Notes: generated by a model from the sequence alone, not told the origin. A stretch of 64,000 nucleotides of DNA from Sinosporangium album (GCF_900100605.1 NZ_FNCN01000009.1:206506-270505); one strand, 5' to 3'. Positions 47,201 through 58,511 are shown, numbered from the stretch's first letter. Made by a program: numbers and translations.

Positions 47201-50200
47201 GCGGCGTCGCAGGCGACGACCTCCACCTCCGCACCGAGCCCGGTCAACTCGGCCTTCACCCGCGCGGCCCGCTCGCCGGCCGCGCCCCGCCGGCCGAGCA
47301 GCACCAGGCGGCGCACGCCGCGGGCCGTCACCAGATGCCGGGCCACCAGCCCGCCGAGCGTGCCCGTGCCTCCGGTGATGAGCACCGTGCCGTTCGGGTC
47401 GAGGTCGCGCGGCGCCGTGGCCGCCGCCGCCGGCCGCGCCAGCCTCGGCACATGAACGGCGCCGTCCCTGAGCGCGAGCTGCGGCTCGCCCGAGGCCAGG
47501 GCCGAGGTCAGCGCCGCGATCAGCGCCTCCTCGGAGGCCGCGCCGCCGTCGGTGTCCAGCAGCACCAGTCGGCCGGGGTTCTCGGCCTGCGCCGTACGCA
47601 CCAGGCCCCACACCGCCGCCTCCGCCGGCTCGGGCACGTCGTCGCCGGGGCGTACGGCGACCGCCCCCCGGGTCACGACCACGAGCGTGGACGCCGCGAG
47701 CGCGTCCTCGGCGAGCCACTCCCGCAGGACGCCCAGCACATGGCCCGTCACCGCGTGAGCGCGCCCCACCGCTCCGTCCCCCGGGAACAGGTCGTAGACG
47801 GGAAGCAGCACCGCATGCCGATCCCCGCCGAGCGCCTCCACCACCGACGCGACATCGGGGTGGCGGCTCCCGGGCAGCCCGTCCGGCCCGTCGCCCACGA
47901 CGGCCGTCCGCACCACGCCCGGCGACCCGGACCCGGCCGCCCGCACCGACCACTCGACCGTGAACAGCGAATCCCGCTGTGCCGGCCGCGCCCGCATCGC
48001 GCGCAGGCTGAGCCGCTCCACCGTGACCAGCGGCGCTCCGCCGCGCTCCGCCAAGGTCACCGCCACAGCGTCATCCCCGAGCCGCCGCAACCGCGCCAGC
48101 CCCGCGGACGCCTGCCCGCCCGCCTGCCCGCCCGACCCCGCATGCCGTACGGCTCCCGCCCACGAGAACGGCAACCGGGGAGCCGCGGACGCCGCCGCCG
48201 CGTCGTCGGCGAGCACCGCCAGATGCAGCGCGGCGTCCAGCAGCGCCGGATGCACCGCGAAAGCGCCGTCCGCCTCCACACCGGTCTCGATCTCGACGTA
48301 GACGTCGCCGTCGTGCCGCCAGGCCGCGCGCACCCCTTGGAACGCGGGCCCGTAGTCGTAGCCCTGCGCCCCTAGGCGCTCATAGAGCCCGGCCAGGTCC
48401 ACCGGCTCCGCACCCCCCGGAACCCGCACCGGCGCAGCAGCGGGGGCAGGGTCCGCCGAGGGCGCGAGCCGCCCGCTCGCGTGCCGTGTCCACACCTCGC
48501 CCGGCTCCTCCTCGGGCTGCGAATACACGCTGATCGCGCGTCCGCCGCCCTCGTCGGCGGGGGAGACCGCCACCTGAAGGCGGACCGCCCCCTCCGCGGA
48601 CAGCACCAGCGGACTCTCCAACGTGAGCTCGTCGACCCGTCCCGCCCCCGCCCGCTCACCCACATGCAGAGCAAGGTCCACGACCGCGGCCCCCGGCAGG
48701 ACGACCGTGCCCGTGATCGCGTGGTCGGCCAGCCACGGACGCGTGTCGAGGGACACCAGTCCCGTGTAGAGCGTGGTGCCGCCGTCCGCCAGCCGTACCG
48801 ACGCCCCGAGGAACGGATGCTCGCCCGTCGCCAGCCCCAGCGCGGCGAAGTCCACCGCGCCCGCCGGGGTGTTGATCCAGTGGCGCGAACGCTGGAAAGG
48901 ATAAGTGGGCAGCTCCACCGCCGCGCCGGGCGGCGGGCGGAAATCCACGGCCGCGCCGTTCACATGAACCTCGCTGAGCGACGTCATGAACGCCCGCAGG
49001 TCGCCGCGGCCCCGGCGCAGCGTCCCCGCCACCACCGCGCCGACGGCCGTGTCCTGCATCGCGGCGGTGAGCACTGGATGCGCGCCCACCTCGACGAACA
49101 GACCGTGCCCGTCCTCATGAAGCCTCCGCACGGCCGGCGCGAAGAGCACCGTCTGCCGGAGGTTGCGATACCAGTACTCCGCGTCCAGCTCCGGCCCCTC
49201 GACCAGGCCGCCGGTGACCGTCGACACCATGGGGATCTCCGCCGGCCGGGGGGCGATGTCCGCCAGAGCCGCCAGCAGCTCCTCCCGCACCGCCTCGGTG
49301 TGCGCGCTGTGATAGGCGATGTCCACCGGGACGCGGCGCGCGTGCACACCGTCCGCCTCACACGCCGCCAGGAACCTGTCCACCGCCTCCGCGTCGCCGG
49401 ACACGATCGTCGTGGCAGGGCCGTTCACCGCCGCGATCGACATCCCCGCCTCGACACGCCGGCGCACCTCCTCCACCGGCAGCGGCACCGCCGCCATCCC
49501 GCCCCGGCCCGCCAGCGCGGTCAGCGTACGGCTGCGCAGCGCGATCAGCCGCGCCGCGTCCGGCAGCGTCAACACGCCCGCCACACACGCGGCGGCGACC
49601 TCGCCCTGCGAGTGCCCCACCACCGCGTCCGGCACCACGCCGTGCGACCTCCACAGTGCGGCCAGCGACACCATCACCGCGAACACCGCCGGCTGGACCA
49701 CCTCCACCCGGCGCAGCGCCTCCTCGTCGCCGATCACCTCCAGCAGCGACCAGTCGACATGCGGAGCGAGCGCCTCGGCGCACGATTCGAGCGCCTCGCG
49801 GAACACCGGCGACGACTCCGCCAGCCCCGTCGCCATGCCCACCCAGTGCGACCCAGCGCCGGGAAACGCGAACACCGTCTTCCCCACCTCGCGCGCGGTG
49901 CCGCGCACCACACCCGGTGCCTGGCCACCGCCCGCGACAGCGGCCAGCCCCGCCGCCAACTCGGCCCCGTCACCGCCCACGACCACCGCCCGGTGCCCGA
50001 ACGCCGCACGCCCCTCCGCCAGCGTCCGCGCCACACCGGCGGGCGCGACCGCGGGGTCGCCGGTCACGTGGGCGTGCAGCCGTACGGCCTGCGCGCGCAG
50101 CGCCGCCTCGCTCTTGGCCGACAGCGGCCACACCACAAGGCCGGGCCCGGCCTCGGCCGTCGCGGCCGTCGCGCCGCTGGCCGGCTCGGCCGTCGGCGCC

Positions 50201-53200
50201 TCCTCCAGGATCAGATGCGCGTTGGTGCCGCTGATCCCGAACGACGACACGGCCGCCCGGCGCGGCCGGCCGCCGTATCCGCCGTCCCGCCCCTCCGCCC
50301 ACGGCACGGGCTCGGTCAGCAGCCGCACCGCACCCGACTCCCAGTCGACGTGCGGAGTCGGCCTGTCCACGTGCAGGGTCTGCGGAAGCGTGCCGTACCG
50401 CAGCGCCTGCACCAGCTTGATGACGCTTGCCACACCCGCCGCCGCCTGCGTGTGGCCGATGTTCGACTTGATCGACCCCAGCCACAGCGGCCGGTCGCGG
50501 CCCTGCCCATACGTCGCCAGAATCGCCTGCGCCTCGATCGGGTCGCCCAGCCGCGTGCCCGTCCCGTGCGCCTCGACCGCGTCGACGTCGCCCGGCGACA
50601 GCCGCGCCGCCGCCAGCGCCTGCCGGATGACACGCTGCTGCGAAGGCCCGTTCGGCGCGGTCAGCCCGTTCGACGCGCCATCCTGGTTGACCGCCGAACC
50701 GCGGATCATCGCAAGCACCCGGTGGCCGTTGCGCCGCGCGTCCGACAGCCGCTCCAGCACCAGCACGCCGACACCCTCCGACCACCCGGTGCCGTCGGCC
50801 GCCGCCGCGAACGGCTTGCACCGCCCGTCGGGCGACAGCCCGCGCTGCCTGCTGAACTCCACGAACATCCCCGGCGTCGCCATCACCGTGACACCGCCCG
50901 CCAGCGCCAGATCGCACTCGCCGCCGCGCAGGGCCCGCGCCGCCAGATGCAGCGCCACCAGTGACGACGAGCACGCGGTGTCCACCGTCACCGCCGGACC
51001 CTCCAGCCCCAGCGCGTAGGAGATCCGCCCCGACGCCACACTCGCCGCGGTGCCCGTCAACAGATACCCGTCGTGCCCGTCGGCCGCCTCATGCAGCCTC
51101 GGACCGTAATCCTGGGCGCTCGCCCCCACAAAGACACCCGTACGGCTCCCGCGCAGCACCGACGGATCGACCCCCGCGGCCTCCAGCGACTCCCACGACG
51201 TCTCCAGCAGCAGCCGCTGCTGCGGATCCATCGCCGCCGCCTCACGCGGACTGATCCCGAAGAACCCCGCGTCGAACAGCGCTGCGTCGTAGAGGAACCC
51301 TCCCCGCCGCGTATACGACGTCCCCGGCCGATCGCCGTCCGGATCGTAGAGCCGCCGCAGGTCCCACCCCCGGTCCGCGGGCAACTCGCCGATCGCGTCA
51401 CGACCCGCCGCCACCAACTCCCACAGACTCTCGGCCGAATCGACCCCGCCGGGGTAACGGCACCCGATGCCCACGATCGCGATCGGCTCCCCGGGCTCCC
51501 CGGGCTCCCCGAGGTGCTGCTCTCCGCCGGCCCACGGGCCCTCGCCGGCGTCGTCGGCCGCGCCGTACACCTCCGCCAGCAGCCGCTCCGACAGGGCCGC
51601 CGCCGTCGGATGGTCGTAGATCAACGTGTCCGGCAGCCGCACCCCGAGCGCCTCCGAGAGTCGGCCGCTCAGCTCCACCCCCATCATCGAGTCGAACCCC
51701 ACGTCCTTGAACGGCTGAGCCGCGTCCGGCGCGCCGCCCGCGCCATGGCCGAGGACCGCCGCCACATGCCCGTGCACCAGGTCCAGCATGTGGCGCTCCC
51801 GGTCCTTCACCTCGGGGGCGGCGACCCGCACGGTCGGCCCCTCGGACCCACCCGATCCACCCGATTCGCCCGATCCATCTCGTCCAGCCCGTCCAGCCCG
51901 CGCATCCGGCCCGTACGGCACGGCGCCGCCGCCCGCCCCCGCGCCTCCACCTGCCGAGGCCGTGCCTCCACCGGCCGCGCCCACGGCGATCCAGTGCCGC
52001 TCCCGCTCAAAGGCATACGTCGGCAGCGGCACACGCCGCGGACCGTGCGCGGACAGCACCGCCTCCCAGTCCACCGCCACACCCGCGTTGTGCGCCTGCG
52101 CCAGCGCCGCCACCAGCACCTCGGCCTCCGGACGGCCGCGCCGCTGCGCCGCCACCACGGCACCGCCGTCCCCCACCGCCGCATGCGCCAGGGGAGCCAG
52201 CACGGAATCTGGCCCGACCTCCACGAACATCGAAGCCCCCGCGTCGCGCAGCGCGCGCACCCCGTCGTAGAACCGCACCGCCGCACGAATGTGACGCACC
52301 CAGTAGTCCGGCGAGCACAGCTCCTCCCCGGCGAAAGCCCCCGACACGTTGGACACCACCGGGACGACCGGTGGACGGTAGTGGAGCCCCTCGGCGACGA
52401 CCCTGAAGTCCGCGAGAACACCGTCCATATGCGCCGAGTGGAACGCGTGGCTCACCCGCAGCGCACGCGTCCTCACCCCGCGGTCGTCCCAGCGCGCCGC
52501 GAACGCCGCCACCGCGTCCCCGTCGCCCGACACCACCGTCGACGCCGGACCGTTCACCGCCGCCACGTCGATGCGCGAGCCGTACTCCCCGCACTCCGCC
52601 AGGTCGGCGATGACCGCCTCCTCCGACGCCCGGATGGACACCATCGCACCACCCGACGGGGCCGACTGCATGAGCCGCCCGCGCGCCGCCACCAGCGTGG
52701 CCGCGTCGCGCAGCGACAGCACACCGCCGACGTGCGCGGCGGCGAGCTCCCCCACCGAGTGCCCGATCAGGAAGTCGGGCACCACCCCCCACCGCTCGAA
52801 CAGCCGGAACAGCGCGACCTCGTGCGCGAAAAGCGCGCTCTGCGCCACCTCCGTCCGCTCCAGCAGCGCTGCTGCCGGGCTGCCGTCCGGCGCGAACATC
52901 GACTTCTTCACCCCGGGGGCCAGGTGCGCGAGCACCTCGTCCAGCTCCTCCGCGAACTCGGGTACCGCCTCGTACAACCCGCGGCCCATGCCGGCACGCT
53001 GCGACCCCTGCCCCGAGAACAGGAACGCCGTGCGCCCCCGCCGTACCTGCCCCCGCACCGCCCCCGGCGCGGGAGACCCCGCCGCCAGCGCCGCGAGACC
53101 GCTCATCAACGCCGCCCGATCCGACCCGACAACCGCCGCCCGGTGCGCGAACGCGGTCCGCGTCGAGACCAGCGAATAAGCCACATCCACCGAACGCGGA

Positions 53201-54789
53201 ACACCGGTGTCCTCCCCGGCGCCGCCCGCCTGCCCGACAGCCTGCCCGACCACCGGATCGGCTGTCTCTTCCGCCGCCTGCCCGTCCGCCTGTTCCGCCG
53301 CGGCCAGGAACGCGTGCAGGCGCTCGGCCTGCCCACGCAGCCCCGACGCCGTCCGCGCCGACAGCAGCCACGGCACCACCGGAACGGCGTCGCCGGGCTC
53401 GCGACGCCAGTGCCTGGGCCGTACCCGCTCGGCGGCACGCGGCGGATCGGACAGGACGAGATGGCAGTTCGTGCCTCCCATGCCGAACGAACTCACCCCC
53501 GCGACCAGCGGACGCTCCGGCCGAGGCCACGCGCCCAACTCGGTCTGCACCCGCAGCCGCAGATCGTCCAGCGGTATATCGGGATTAGGCGTCGCGAAGT
53601 TCAAACTCGCGGGCAGCAGGCGGTGGCGGATGCTCAACGACGCCTTGATCAACCCGACGATGCCCGCCGCACCCTCCAAATGCCCGACGTTCGTCTTGGC
53701 CGAGCCGACCACGAGCGGCGTCCCCGCCGTACGCGCCGCCCCGAGCACCTCACCCAGCGCCGACGCCTCCACCGGATCGCCGCGCCGCGTCCCCGTGCCG
53801 TGCAACTCGACATACTGCACCTCCCCGGCCGCGACCCCTGCCCGCTCATAAGCACGCCGCAGCACCTCCGACTGCGCCTGCGCACTCGGCACGGTCAACC
53901 CGTCGGCCGGACCGTCGTTGTTCACGGCGCTCCCCAGGATCACCGCATACACCGGATCGCCGTCGGCCACGGCACGGCGCAGCGACTTGAGCACCACGGC
54001 GCCGCCGCCCTCACCCCGCACATAACCATTGGCACGGGCGTCGAAGGTGAAACAGCGCCCGTCCGGCGACAGGCCACCGAACCGCGCCGTCGTGGTGGCG
54101 CTCGCGGGCAGGATGTTGAGGTTGACCCCGCCCGCCAGCGCCAGGTCGACCTCGCCCGACCGCAGGGCCTCGACCGCCATGTGCACCGCGACCAGCGCCG
54201 ACGACTGCGCCGTGTCCACCACCAGACTCGGTCCGCGCAGCCCCAGCACATACGACACCCGGTTGGCGATGATGCTCCGGTGGACGCCCGTGATCGTGTG
54301 CGCGCCGATCACCCCGCTCCCCTCGGCGAGCGTCAACGTGCCGTAGTCATCCCAGATCGCCCCGACGAACACCCCCGTACGGCTGCCGCCCAGCGACCCG
54401 GGCACCACCCCCGCGTCCTCCAACGCCTCCCAGCTCAGCTCCAACATGAGCCGCTGCTGCGGATCCATCGCCGCCGCCTCACGCGGCGAGATCCCGAAGA
54501 ACGCCGCGTCGAACGCGTCGATCCGGTCCAGGAAGGCGCCGAAACGCGGAGCGTCCGCCCCCACCCACCGGCCCTCGGGGACCCCCGTGACAGCGTCGCG
54601 GCCCGCCCGCAGCATCTCCCAGAACGCCGTCGGGTCCGGCGCCTGCGGCAGCCGGCAGGCGACCCCGACGATCGCGACCGCCTCCTCGTCCCTGAGGTCG
54701 TCACGGGGATCTGCGCCGGGGTTCTCACGGCCGCGTGCGCTGGCGTCGTCGGGGGCTTCATCGCGGGCGGAAACAGCCTCACTCGTCAT
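35209..54789 (-). CDS. type I PKS: KSQ loading module plus three KS-AT-DH-KR-ACP modules
   Basis: 6,526 residues from ATG 54789 ([12 protein letters not shown]); an in-frame ATG 33 bases upstream is possible. Loading: KSQ (Gln195 in VDTAQSS), malonyl AT (GHSVG Ser678, HAFH), ACP Ser1034. Module 1: KS Cys1273, AT GHSQG Ser1727 with IAYH in place of YASH/HAFH, DH His2023, KR Tyr2615 (LDD), ACP Ser2818. Module 2: KS Cys3055, malonyl AT Ser3505, DH His3811, KR Tyr4356 (LDD), ACP Ser4518. Module 3: KS Cys4758, malonyl AT Ser5221, DH His5532, KR Tyr6219 (LAD), ACP Ser6406. All DH domains keep HxxxGxxxxP, and no ER is present. The C-terminus ([14 protein letters not shown]) is a docking tail for the plus-strand module. 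Expected chain: CH3-CH=C(R)-CH=CH-CH=CH-CO-. Confidence 0.96.
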   Translation of the reverse strand: MTSEAVSARDEAPDDASARGRENPGADPRDDLRDEEAVAIVGVACRLPQAPDPTAFWEMLRAGRDAVTGVPEGRWVGADAPRFGAFLDRIDAFDAAFFGISPREAAAMDPQQRLMLELSWEALEDAGVVPGSLGGSRTGVFVGAIWDDYGTLTLAEGSGVIGAHTITGVHRSIIANRVSYVLGLRGPSLVVDTAQSSALVAVHMAVEALRSGEVDLALAGGVNLNILPASATTTARFGGLSPDGRCFTFDARANGYVRGEGGGAVVLKSLRRAVADGDPVYAVILGSAVNNDGPADGLTVPSAQAQSEVLRRAYERAGVAAGEVQYVELHGTGTRRGDPVEASALGEVLGAARTAGTPLVVGSAKTNVGHLEGAAGIVGLIKASLSIRHRLLPASLNFATPNPDIPLDDLRLRVQTELGAWPRPERPLVAGVSSFGMGGTNCHLVLSDPPRAAERVRPRHWRREPGDAVPVVPWLLSARTASGLRGQAERLHAFLAAAEQADGQAAEETADPVVGQAVGQAGGAGEDTGVPRSVDVAYSLVSTRTAFAHRAAVVGSDRAALMSGLAALAAGSPAPGAVRGQVRRGRTAFLFSGQGSQRAGMGRGLYEAVPEFAEELDEVLAHLAPGVKKSMFAPDGSPAAALLERTEVAQSALFAHEVALFRLFERWGVVPDFLIGHSVGELAAAHVGGVLSLRDAATLVAARGRLMQSAPSGGAMVSIRASEEAVIADLAECGEYGSRIDVAAVNGPASTVVSGDGDAVAAFAARWDDRGVRTRALRVSHAFHSAHMDGVLADFRVVAEGLHYRPPVVPVVSNVSGAFAGEELCSPDYWVRHIRAAVRFYDGVRALRDAGASMFVEVGPDSVLAPLAHAAVGDGGAVVAAQRRGRPEAEVLVAALAQAHNAGVAVDWEAVLSAHGPRRVPLPTYAFERERHWIAVGAAGGGTASAGGGAGAGGGAVPYGPDARAGRAGRDGSGESGGSGGSEGPTVRVAAPEVKDRERHMLDLVHGHVAAVLGHGAGGAPDAAQPFKDVGFDSMMGVELSGRLSEALGVRLPDTLIYDHPTAAALSERLLAEVYGAADDAGEGPWAGGEQHLGEPGEPGEPIAIVGIGCRYPGGVDSAESLWELVAAGRDAIGELPADRGWDLRRLYDPDGDRPGTSYTRRGGFLYDAALFDAGFFGISPREAAAMDPQQRLLLETSWESLEAAGVDPSVLRGSRTGVFVGASAQDYGPRLHEAADGHDGYLLTGTAASVASGRISYALGLEGPAVTVDTACSSSLVALHLAARALRGGECDLALAGGVTVMATPGMFVEFSRQRGLSPDGRCKPFAAAADGTGWSEGVGVLVLERLSDARRNGHRVLAMIRGSAVNQDGASNGLTAPNGPSQQRVIRQALAAARLSPGDVDAVEAHGTGTRLGDPIEAQAILATYGQGRDRPLWLGSIKSNIGHTQAAAGVASVIKLVQALRYGTLPQTLHVDRPTPHVDWESGAVRLLTEPVPWAEGRDGGYGGRPRRAAVSSFGISGTNAHLILEEAPTAEPASGATAATAEAGPGLVVWPLSAKSEAALRAQAVRLHAHVTGDPAVAPAGVARTLAEGRAAFGHRAVVVGGDGAELAAGLAAVAGGGQAPGVVRGTAREVGKTVFAFPGAGSHWVGMATGLAESSPVFREALESCAEALAPHVDWSLLEVIGDEEALRRVEVVQPAVFAVMVSLAALWRSHGVVPDAVVGHSQGEVAAACVAGVLTLPDAARLIALRSRTLTALAGRGGMAAVPLPVEEVRRRVEAGMSIAAVNGPATTIVSGDAEAVDRFLAACEADGVHARRVPVDIAYHSAHTEAVREELLAALADIAPRPAEIPMVSTVTGGLVEGPELDAEYWYRNLRQTVLFAPAVRRLHEDGHGLFVEVGAHPVLTAAMQDTAVGAVVAGTLRRGRGDLRAFMTSLSEVHVNGAAVDFRPPPGAAVELPTYPFQRSRHWINTPAGAVDFAALGLATGEHPFLGASVRLADGGTTLYTGLVSLDTRPWLADHAITGTVVLPGAAVVDLALHVGERAGAGRVDELTLESPLVLSAEGAVRLQVAVSPADEGGGRAISVYSQPEEEPGEVWTRHASGRLAPSADPAPAAAPVRVPGGAEPVDLAGLYERLGAQGYDYGPAFQGVRAAWRHDGDVYVEIETGVEADGAFAVHPALLDAALHLAVLADDAAAASAAPRLPFSWAGAVRHAGSGGQAGGQASAGLARLRRLGDDAVAVTLAERGGAPLVTVERLSLRAMRARPAQRDSLFTVEWSVRAAGSGSPGVVRTAVVGDGPDGLPGSRHPDVASVVEALGGDRHAVLLPVYDLFPGDGAVGRAHAVTGHVLGVLREWLAEDALAASTLVVVTRGAVAVRPGDDVPEPAEAAVWGLVRTAQAENPGRLVLLDTDGGAASEEALIAALTSALASGEPQLALRDGAVHVPRLARPAAAATAPRDLDPNGTVLITGGTGTLGGLVARHLVTARGVRRLVLLGRRGAAGERAARVKAELTGLGAEVEVVACDAADRDALAAVLAAVPAEHPLTGVVHAAGVLDDGVVASLTPERVSGVLRPKVDAAWNLHELTRELDLAAFVLFSSVTATLGSPGQANYTAANAFLDGLAQHRRARGLPAVSLAWGLWEESSGITGHLAERDIARMARGGLVPIGTEAGLALFDAALGLDLPFVVPAALDLAALRSRGDGAILAGAIPTGANFTGAASRGAVPPGAALPGAARGGSPSSGAALSGAALSGAALSGVAAQGDGPLAGLLALPEEEREPAALAFVVAQVAAVLGHGTSDDVQAGLAFKDLGFDSLTSVELRNRLNAATGLRLPATLVFDHPSPTALAGFLLGVLPGREAREPAREPAREPAAASARADEPIAIIGMACRYPGDVHTPEELWRLVVDGVDAITEFPAQRGWDLDELYDPDPDAPGKSYTVRGGFLHDADRFDPAFFGISPREALAMDPQQRLLLETAWEAFERAGIDPASVRGSRTGVFAGVMYNDYGSRVAASPPELEGYLRNGSYGSVATGRVAYTFGLEGPAVTVDTACSSSLVALHLAVRALRGGECSLALAGGVTVMSTPATFVEFSRQRGLSPDGRCKAFADAADGTGFAEGAGLLLVERLSDARRNGHPVLAVIRGTAVNQDGASNGLTAPNGPSQVRVIRQALADAGLSSADVDAVEAHGTGTSLGDPIEAQALLTAYGEGRAPSEPLLIGSLKSNIGHTQAAAGVGGIIKMVQAIRYGRLPKTLHVNEPSGHVDWSDGTVRLLTEATPWPDRGRARRVGVSSFGISGTNAHVVLEEAAPVAEAPEEPRAVPWPLSAPTPAALRAQAARLHDHVAATGPRAVDVGFTLATGRSVFAERATVVGRDREALLRGLAAVARGDGAAPGAPGAPGAPGAPGRTAFLFTGQGSQRLGMGRELYAGYPVFASAFDAIAAEFDRRLRVPLAEVLFAEPESEAGALLDQTLYAQAALFAVECALYRLVSAFTGAPDYVIGHSIGELAAAHVAGALDLPNACALVAARGRLMQSAPAGGAMVAVEAGEAEIEPLLAGADGRYGTAEIAALNGPRSTVVSGDEEAVERVAAHWRDQGRRTRRLRVSHAFHSAHMDGVLAEFRAAAREVVFTPPRIPLVSNLTGALATAEELASADYWVRHLRGAVRFLDGVRLLGGLGVTTFAELGPDGVLSSAALSCLPEGSADAFPVLRPGAPEADTLLRAVARMHAGGARVDWRPALRGGRPVELPTYPFQRESYWLDTASLPVDTSGLGLSPAGHPLLGAATELADGGLLFTGGLAPRRQPWLWEHAVGGVAVLPGAALAELALRAGDEAGCDRVEELVLRAPLTLPRGGVRLRVTVQAAGEDGTRALVVDARPESGQEWTTHATGVLGGAVPGVTVPGQAVSGGAAGVPVDGLADWPPPAAEAEVSYAALADRGYHYGPAFQGVTALWREGDTTYAEVRPPESLDTAGFGIHPALLDAALHPALFADGGEPGAVTLPFSWEGVRLHAVGARELRVKVTRRGSTAVAVDVADAAGGPVLSIDTLTLRPFHGEPESERLDGLFDMAWRHVPQVPAVADHVVAASPPPFDPSDPIGSVHAAARAALELVRTHLDGAHAPAVVVTRRAVPADGVVADLAGAAVWGLLRSAQTENPGAFTLLDVDGAGAPPAELLGRAVAMGEPQLAWRGGRLLAPRLVRAARERRNAPDLGGTVVITGASGELGGHLARHLVDRHGVTGLLLASRRGPDEALVAELRERGVHVEGVPCDVSRRDDVARLLAAAPEGRPVSWVFHAAGVLDDATVETLTPERLSAVLRPKVDAAWHLHELLGDDAGLVLFSSVAGVYGTAGQAAYAAANAFLDALAGHRSALGLPTRSVAYGLWATESGMAGGLSEADRARLARSGVAPLDPGHGLALLDAVLAGERPTLVAARVELGAVDAEAAPAVLKELLPAAGRRRAARRAGGAQAGLSALPEGERLAALLDLVRETTANVLGHASADTVAETLAFTNLGIDSLTALELRNRLAERTGRRLASTAVFDHPTPSALARHLHGELFGEQSGGTAAPSKPGGRAAAEAASEPIAIVAMACRYPGGVDGPEALWRLVRGGVDAVSEFPADRDWQVDRLYDPDPDAAGKTYTRHGGFLYDAGDFDPEFFGISPREALAVDPQQRLLLETAWEAFERAGIDPGTLRGTATGVFTGVMYNDYGARLHQAPSAPPGHEGYLVSGSAGSVASGRVSYTFGLEGPAVTVDTACSSSLVALHLAAQALRTGECSLALAGGATVMASPATFVEFSRQRGLAPDGRCKAFAASADGTGWGEGVGLLLLERLSDARRNGHPVLAVVRGSAVNQDGASNGLTAPNGPSQERVILQALTNAGLAPGDVDAVEAHGTGTVLGDPIEANALASAYGRDRDPGRPLLLGSLKSNIGHTQAAAGVGGVIKMVEAMRRGELPKTLHVDAPSPHVDWEAGALRLLTEHTAWPDLGRPRRGAVSSFGISGTNAHVVLEQWAEPQDHPGASPEAGPLPLPLPLPWVISATTREALRGQALKLADHVESAAGADLAAMAATLAGGRARFPERAAVVAADRGELAAALRRLAGGAAPSEGAWHGGADPAGRTALLFTGQGSQYPGMGRDLHAAYPAFADAFDDACAHLDPHLGVGLRDLVFGSGDSGASGDDASGALGRTAYAQPALFALEVALFRLLEAWGVRPDYVMGHSVGEIAAAHVAGALALPDAAALVAARGRLMQALPEGGAMVALQASEEEVAELLDGQGPSGVRASIAAVNGPRATVVSGDPDVVAAVAVQVEARGGKTRRLRVGHAFHSPHMDGMLDDFRGVVAELRFGPPAIPVVSNLTGDVASADELGSPDHWVNQVRRPVLFASGVRRLAELGVTRFVEAGPDAVLSGLVHDCLPEGGARVPAVPLLRRGRPEVRTALSAVAAAHVSGVPVDWKAVMGGGAPQVADMPTYAFQRRTFWLSASPRGGDADTLGLGSARYPLLDAAVDLPDDGGAVYTGEISLERRPWLADHAIRGTVLVPGSAFVDLARWAGEMSGCDHLYELVQHAPLALTPTGRVHLRVTAGRADGEGRRAVTVHSRDASEAGPWTLHAAGEAGPDQAGEPERPAGVWPPVGAVAVELADPYAAFGDAGYEYGPLFQGLRAMWRAGDTLYAEVSLPGGSPDGPLDGSLAGSLAGPLEGAGEFGLHPALLDSALHPLVHELVHGDLPSGAGEMRLPYSWSGVRLHAAGAATATLRVTLTPTGTDTYAVLLADGTGGPVASVESLVLRSATAAAPDDLFQVEWPTVPASAPAASSGSLVAVGPDPRRLAERWRAAGREAVRHSDLAAYLGGLTGPAPSEVVYLCGSGDPAPDLASRPASEPASEVASGPASEVVTGSALPGAASTSTFPPAPDPASDPASDPASNPVSEVASEAVSGPASLGAAFDLAGAARATAHATLADLRAWLAHPHTAGARLVVVTSEAVAVHPGDGVAGLASAPVWGLVRSAQSEHPGRFRLVDLDADDASADALPGALASRAEQISIRAGRLHTPRLARLRPRPGGGGTPWREGTVLVTGASGALGGLVARHLAAEHGARHLLLVSRRGPDAPGAAELATDLAARGADATWAACDVADRDALRELLGSIPADRPLRGVVHTAGTLADGVLESLTPDRFDVVARPKIDAAWHLHELTADLGLAAFVLFSSLAGVVGTAGQAGYAAANAFLDALAQHRTSRGLPATSLAFGLWHDDGPETSLGTGLGTGSGNGMGSDLGRADLARMAGLGVAPLPAADGLALFDAAVAASASTAVPTRLDLRALRAKADSGALPELFAGLVRRTARRAAPDAAGTAGRAGQWAQTPAGLPEADRYPFVLDRVRAAVSRVLGHADAHAVDPDRGLLDLGLDSLTAVDLRNELAFGTGLHLPTTVAFDHPSAAALARHLLAEVLPSEADGLAGLLADLDRWETAALATTADQGDRTHLLARLRGLVGRLDGTAEAGDLLTADLANASDEEMFLLIDGDGDLPS

Positions 54790-54811
54790 ACAGCCAGCGT
54801 GCGTTCGGCGG

Positions 54812-54840
54812 CTAAAGGGCATCCTTGGCGCCGTCTAAAG
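54812..54840 (-). promoter_or_regulatory. paired CTTTAG motifs before the large PKS gene
   Basis: On the minus strand CTTTAG occurs at 54840-54835 (context GGGCTCTTTAGACGGCG) and 54817-54812 (GCCCTTTAGCCGCC), 23 bases apart and 20-50 bases before the PKS ATG, in the direction of transcription. The nearer copy lies between the two possible start codons. Confidence 0.5.
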
Positions 54841-54859
54841 AGCCCTGCCCGCCACAGAG

Positions 54860-55070
54860 CCTCGAACCCGCCAACAGAACGCCCAACCCAAGCCCGAAAC
54901 CCAAAACCCGAGCCCAGAACCCGAACCCCGAATCTGAGCCCGAACCCAGACCGAACCCGGAATCCGGAATCTGGACCCGAGCCCGAACCCTGACCGGGGC
55001 GGGATTCCGAATCCGGAACCCAGACCCGAATCCGGAATCCCGACCCGAGCCCGGAACCCGAACCTGCAAC
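54860..55070. repeat. degenerate CCCGAA-type repeats upstream of the large PKS gene
   Basis: About 210 bases composed almost wholly of variants of ACCCGA, GCCCGA and CCGGAATC. They fill the gap between the acyltransferase stop and the PKS promoter motifs. No gene is supported here. Confidence 0.75.
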
Positions 55071-55074
55071 CCGA

Positions 55075-55974
55075 TCAGAACTCCGCGGCCTTCTCCAGCG
55101 CGTCCTTGATCTCCGCGAGCACGTCGGCGGCCTCCGCCCCGTCGATGACCCGGTGGTCGAAGGCCAGGCTCAGCCGCATGGTCGGCGCGACGCCGAGCAC
55201 CCCGTCCAGCACCACCGGACGGTCGGCGATCCGCCCGACGCCCAGCGTGACCGTCGTACCGCCCACCGAGTAGAACCCGTCCACCGGCCGATGGCCCAGC
55301 GACGTGACGGCGAACGTGCCGAACAGCTCCGGCCGCCTCCGCAGCGGCCGTACGACCCGGCGATACGCGACACGCCCCACCAGCACCGGCAGCCGGTGCA
55401 GCAGCCGCGCCCCCGCGAACTCGTCCATCGTCTCGGCGTCGCCGTCCCGGAACCTCTCCACCTGGCGCTGCACCTCGTCCAGGTCCGCCCGGTCCACATC
55501 CCTCAGCACCGCCGACAGCACCACCCGCCGCCCCCCGACGGTCTTGTCCAGCGTGATCTTCGCGTGGACCCGCCCGAACCGCGCGACGCGCGGATTGAAC
55601 CATCCCCGGATCGCGGCGTTCGCCTCCGGATGCACGGCCAGCACACCGGCCGCCGCGCGGACCACATACGTCACCACCGAACGGCGGAGCCCCTGCGCCC
55701 GGCCGGCCCGGCGATGCGCGAGCACCGCGCTCATGTTCACCTCGGTGTCGAGGAACACCGGCGAGAAAGGCCGGATCTCATCAAGGAAGTAGAGCGTGTG
55801 TCGCCGTTCCCTGACGACCCGTTCCGTGCCGACCCCTTCCCTGGTGACCCCTTCCGTGGTGAGCCGTTCTCCAACGACCTGTTCCGCGGCGACCCGTTCT
55901 TCGGTGGTCCGCCGGTCGGCTTCTCCAGCGCCCCGTTCTCCGCCGGCCCGCCGGCCGGTCGGCCTCGCGGTCAC
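55075..55974 (-). CDS. E2-type acyltransferase of tetronate modification (AbyA4-like)
   Basis: 299 residues related to the catalytic domain of 2-oxoacid dehydrogenase E2 (chloramphenicol acetyltransferase fold). The active-site motif is DHRVIDG with His274 and Asp278; a LFGTFAVTSLG segment precedes it. There is no lipoyl domain. In tetronate clusters this enzyme acetylates the ring hydroxymethyl group so that the hydrolase can eliminate acetate. The GTG start overlaps the ACP stop. The first 55 or so residues are repetitive (GERLTTEGVTREGVGTERVV) and precede the conserved RRHTLYFLDEIRPFSPVFLD; they look like a repeat expansion. Confidence 0.88.
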   Translation of the reverse strand: MTARPTGRRAGGERGAGEADRRTTEERVAAEQVVGERLTTEGVTREGVGTERVVRERRHTLYFLDEIRPFSPVFLDTEVNMSAVLAHRRAGRAQGLRRSVVTYVVRAAAGVLAVHPEANAAIRGWFNPRVARFGRVHAKITLDKTVGGRRVVLSAVLRDVDRADLDEVQRQVERFRDGDAETMDEFAGARLLHRLPVLVGRVAYRRVVRPLRRRPELFGTFAVTSLGHRPVDGFYSVGGTTVTLGVGRIADRPVVLDGVLGVAPTMRLSLAFDHRVIDGAEAADVLAEIKDALEKAAEF

Positions 55975-56198
55975 GGCCCGACCGCCGCCGCGTAGATCTC
56001 CTCCAGGGAGCCCGCCTTCAACAGCTCAGGCAGCACGACCGGCCGCCCACTCACCCGCTCCAACCTGGTCGCCAGGGCGAGCAGGTGGATCGAGTTCCAG
56101 CCCGCCACCTCGTCCAGGCTCCGCCCGAGGTCCTCACGCCCTACGTCCAGGCCCAGCTCGTCCCTCAGCAGGGCGACGAAGTCATCGATCGTGGTCAC
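55971..56198 (-). CDS. free-standing acyl carrier protein (glyceryl carrier)
   Basis: 75 residues, four-helix carrier. The phosphopantetheine Ser lies in VAGWNSIHLLAL, where NS replaces the usual DS, as in other FkbH-partner carriers. GTG start overlapping the FkbH stop (GTGA); its own stop overlaps the acyltransferase start. It should carry the glyceryl unit that FkbH loads from 1,3-bisphosphoglycerate and that the KAS III-like enzyme uses. Confidence 0.9.
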   Translation of the reverse strand: MTTIDDFVALLRDELGLDVGREDLGRSLDEVAGWNSIHLLALATRLERVSGRPVVLPELLKAGSLEEIYAAAVGP

Positions 56199-58165
56199 GA
56201 AGCGGTCCCTCCAGTTTCCGGTACGGCCAGGCCGTCGAACAGGCGCACGTGCGCCGGCGGATCGGCGATCTCGTCAAGGTCGTGGCGGAACCACGCGGCT
56301 CCGTCCGCTCCGCCGTCGGCGGCTCGGTCTGCTCTGCCGTCGGCGGCCCTGTCCACCCCGCCGTCGGCGGCCCTGTCCACCCCGCCGTCCGCCCCGCCAT
56401 CGACGGACACGAAGCCGTTGCGCGTATAGAAATCGCGGACCTTGCCGTTTTTCGCGGTGGGACGATACGTGCCCAGGACCTCCCGCAACCCGGCCGCCGA
56501 AGCGTGGCGCAGCACCGCCAGCAGGCACGCCTGCTCGATGCCCCGTGAGAACACCCGGCAGCTCAGGAGGAAGTTGTCGATGTGCAGCACCTCGCCGACG
56601 ACCCGCACGAAGATCGCCCCGGTCAGGCCGTTCTCGCCGAACCGATCCGAAGTGCGTACGGCGAGCACCCGCCGACCGGGCTCGGCGGCGAAAGCCTGGA
56701 CATCGGCCGGCTGCAACCGGCGGGTCGTCAGATTGAACTGGTTCGTACGCAAAGTGAGCTGGGAGATCCGCGACACGTGCGTGTCGGCCGCGTCCTCCAG
56801 CCGTACCCGCACGTCCAGTGAGGTGAGATAGTCGTCCAGCGACGCGAAAGAGTCCAGGAAATCCTTACGGACCAGTTCTTCCCGGTAGAGCCGGGGGCGG
56901 GAGCGGTCCTCCACGGTCAGCTCCCGGGAGTCGAACCAGCCGTCCGCCAGCAGCCTCGCCGCGTGCAGCGCGGGCTCCTCGTCGAGGGCGACCACGGCCA
57001 CTCCGGGCAGCTCCCGCCGTACCAGCCCGCACTCGAACGCGCTGTCGTCGGCGAACACCATCGAGTCCACCGAGAGGTTGAGATCGCCCGCGAGCTCCCG
57101 CAGATTGTCATGCTTCGGCCGCCAGTTGGCGATGACACGGACGAAGTCGTCCTCCCGCAGCGTCATCTCCGGATGCTTGTCCAGCGCCTCGCGCACCGCC
57201 CCCAGGTCGTTCTTGCTGACCGCCGCCAGAAGCACACCGTGTGAGGCGAGCTGCTTGACGGTGCGCTGGAAGGCGGTGAACGCCCTGCCCCTGTAGCCGC
57301 CCGCCACCTCGATGCCCTCAACCCCGTCGTCGCCCAGGATCCCGCCCCACAACGTCCCGTCCAGATCGACCACCAGGCATTTCTTGGTCAGACCCGCCAG
57401 GTGCCGCGCCAGGTGCCCGATCTCACGCGCGTATCTCGCCAGCAGTTCGGCCGACAGATGCTGCCCCGCGTACAGGCTCTGCCGCTGGTCGGTCACGGCG
57501 ATGCCCTCCGCGATCAGAGGGTCGAGGTCGATCGTCACCACCGAAGGGTTGCTCTCTCCAAGACGCAGCAGATCAGAGCAGGCCGCGCGCCACACCGCGC
57601 CGAGCCGGGCCCGCGACCGGTGATCGGTGACCTGTGCGGTGGCATGCGATGTCAGCGGCAGCGTGTTGAGCACCAGCGTGCCTCGCGCGGTCTCGGCGAA
57701 CCGCGCCGCCAGGCGCTCCACCAGCCGCACCTTCTCGCCGAGGACCCGCTCCACATCGTCGACCCGCCACGGCACCCCCACCTCGTCGAACACGACGGCC
57801 GGGTCGAGCACACAGAGCACGAGGTCCGGGTCGGCCGCGTACAGATCGCTCCCGGGATCGCCCAGCTCCACCACATAGCCCTGGAAATCCCCCAGGAACG
57901 GCCGCATCAGCAGCCCGTGTCGGGCCAGTTCGGCGGTCAGAACCGGCACCACCGTGCCCACGGTCCCATGGCCGATGACCGCCACCGTCAGGACGGAGGT
58001 GTCCGGGTGCTCACGCAGGACATCGTCCGGCCGGAGCCGTTCCAACACATGTCCGGCCCGCCGCAGGCCGTCGCCGTCCGCGGCGGACAGCAGCCCGCGG
58101 ACCAGCGGATACTCGGCGGCCAGGCGTCCGGCGCGAAACAGCTCCGCGACACGCTCAACGCTCAT
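56195..58165 (-). CDS. FkbH-like glyceryl-ACP synthase
   Basis: 656 residues from ATG 58165, which overlaps the stop of an upstream small frame (ATGA). An N-terminal SGNH-like region of about 250 residues comes first. Then a HAD-type domain, VVDLDGTLWGGILGDDGVEG (first Asp about residue 267) with DDSAFECG, and a C-terminal GNAT-like segment (LHIDNFLLSCRVFSRGIEQ). This is the long form of FkbH found in tetronate clusters. It dephosphorylates and loads 1,3-bisphosphoglycerate onto the ACP as a glyceryl thioester. A 24-bp tandem repeat (56313-56384) adds ADGGVDRA units near the C-terminus. Confidence 0.92.
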   Translation of the reverse strand: MSVERVAELFRAGRLAAEYPLVRGLLSAADGDGLRRAGHVLERLRPDDVLREHPDTSVLTVAVIGHGTVGTVVPVLTAELARHGLLMRPFLGDFQGYVVELGDPGSDLYAADPDLVLCVLDPAVVFDEVGVPWRVDDVERVLGEKVRLVERLAARFAETARGTLVLNTLPLTSHATAQVTDHRSRARLGAVWRAACSDLLRLGESNPSVVTIDLDPLIAEGIAVTDQRQSLYAGQHLSAELLARYAREIGHLARHLAGLTKKCLVVDLDGTLWGGILGDDGVEGIEVAGGYRGRAFTAFQRTVKQLASHGVLLAAVSKNDLGAVREALDKHPEMTLREDDFVRVIANWRPKHDNLRELAGDLNLSVDSMVFADDSAFECGLVRRELPGVAVVALDEEPALHAARLLADGWFDSRELTVEDRSRPRLYREELVRKDFLDSFASLDDYLTSLDVRVRLEDAADTHVSRISQLTLRTNQFNLTTRRLQPADVQAFAAEPGRRVLAVRTSDRFGENGLTGAIFVRVVGEVLHIDNFLLSCRVFSRGIEQACLLAVLRHASAAGLREVLGTYRPTAKNGKVRDFYTRNGFVSVDGGADGGVDRAADGGVDRAADGRADRAADGGADGAAWFRHDLDEIADPPAHVRLFDGLAVPETGGTAS

Positions 58166-58446
58166 CGCGGCCACCCCGCCACGAGCCCGGTCCCGCCGCA
58201 CGCGACCGCACCGCCGTACGGCGAATGCACAAAGGCCGCGTCGCCCGGCAGACCACGTAAGTTCGGCCGGCGCGACCAGCCGCGCACATGCGACATGCCG
58301 TGCATAGCGTGCATGCCGTGCACGTGAGACAGGTTGAGCGGGTTGAGCAAGTCGGGCAAGTCAGGCAAGTCGGGCAGGCTCGGCAGGCCAGGCATATCCA
58401 GCAGGTCGAGCATGTCGGGCAGCAGGTAAGGGTCCGAGGCGTGCAT
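58162..58446 (-). CDS. novel 94-residue protein coupled to FkbH, with Leu-Pro-Asp repeats and a His/Met patch
   Basis: ATG 58446 (MHASDPYLLPDML) has GGAAGGA upstream, and its TGA overlaps the FkbH ATG, so it is probably translated. A run of three-residue units such as LPD (encoded by 9-bp DNA repeats, about 58340-58430) is followed by LSHVHGMHAMHGMSHVRG, a His/Met-rich segment that could bind metal. The C-terminus is FVHSPYGGAVACGGTGLVAG. I recognise no family. Alternatives: a fast-evolving leader for coupled translation of FkbH, or a fortuitous frame extended by repeats. Confidence 0.5.
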   Translation of the reverse strand: MHASDPYLLPDMLDLLDMPGLPSLPDLPDLPDLLNPLNLSHVHGMHAMHGMSHVRGWSRRPNLRGLPGDAAFVHSPYGGAVACGGTGLVAGWPR

Positions 58447-58505
58447 CCCGGTCCTTCCGTCGGCTCGGGCGGGCTTACGCTTCGCCCCCACCCTCCGCGA
58501 TCGAC

Positions 58506-58511
58506 CTAAAG
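58506..58511 (-). promoter_or_regulatory. CTTTAG motif before the FkbH operon
   Basis: On the minus strand the context is GATCGGCTTTAGGTCGA, 60 bases before the small coupled frame that opens the FkbH-ACP-acyltransferase operon and oriented with it. Confidence 0.45.

Noticed and set aside
51073..54993. Second long plus-strand frame opposite the PKS loading module and module 1
   Set aside because: Same antisense artefact: Arg/His/Pro-rich composition, no motifs, while the minus strand has intact KSQ-AT-ACP catalytic residues.
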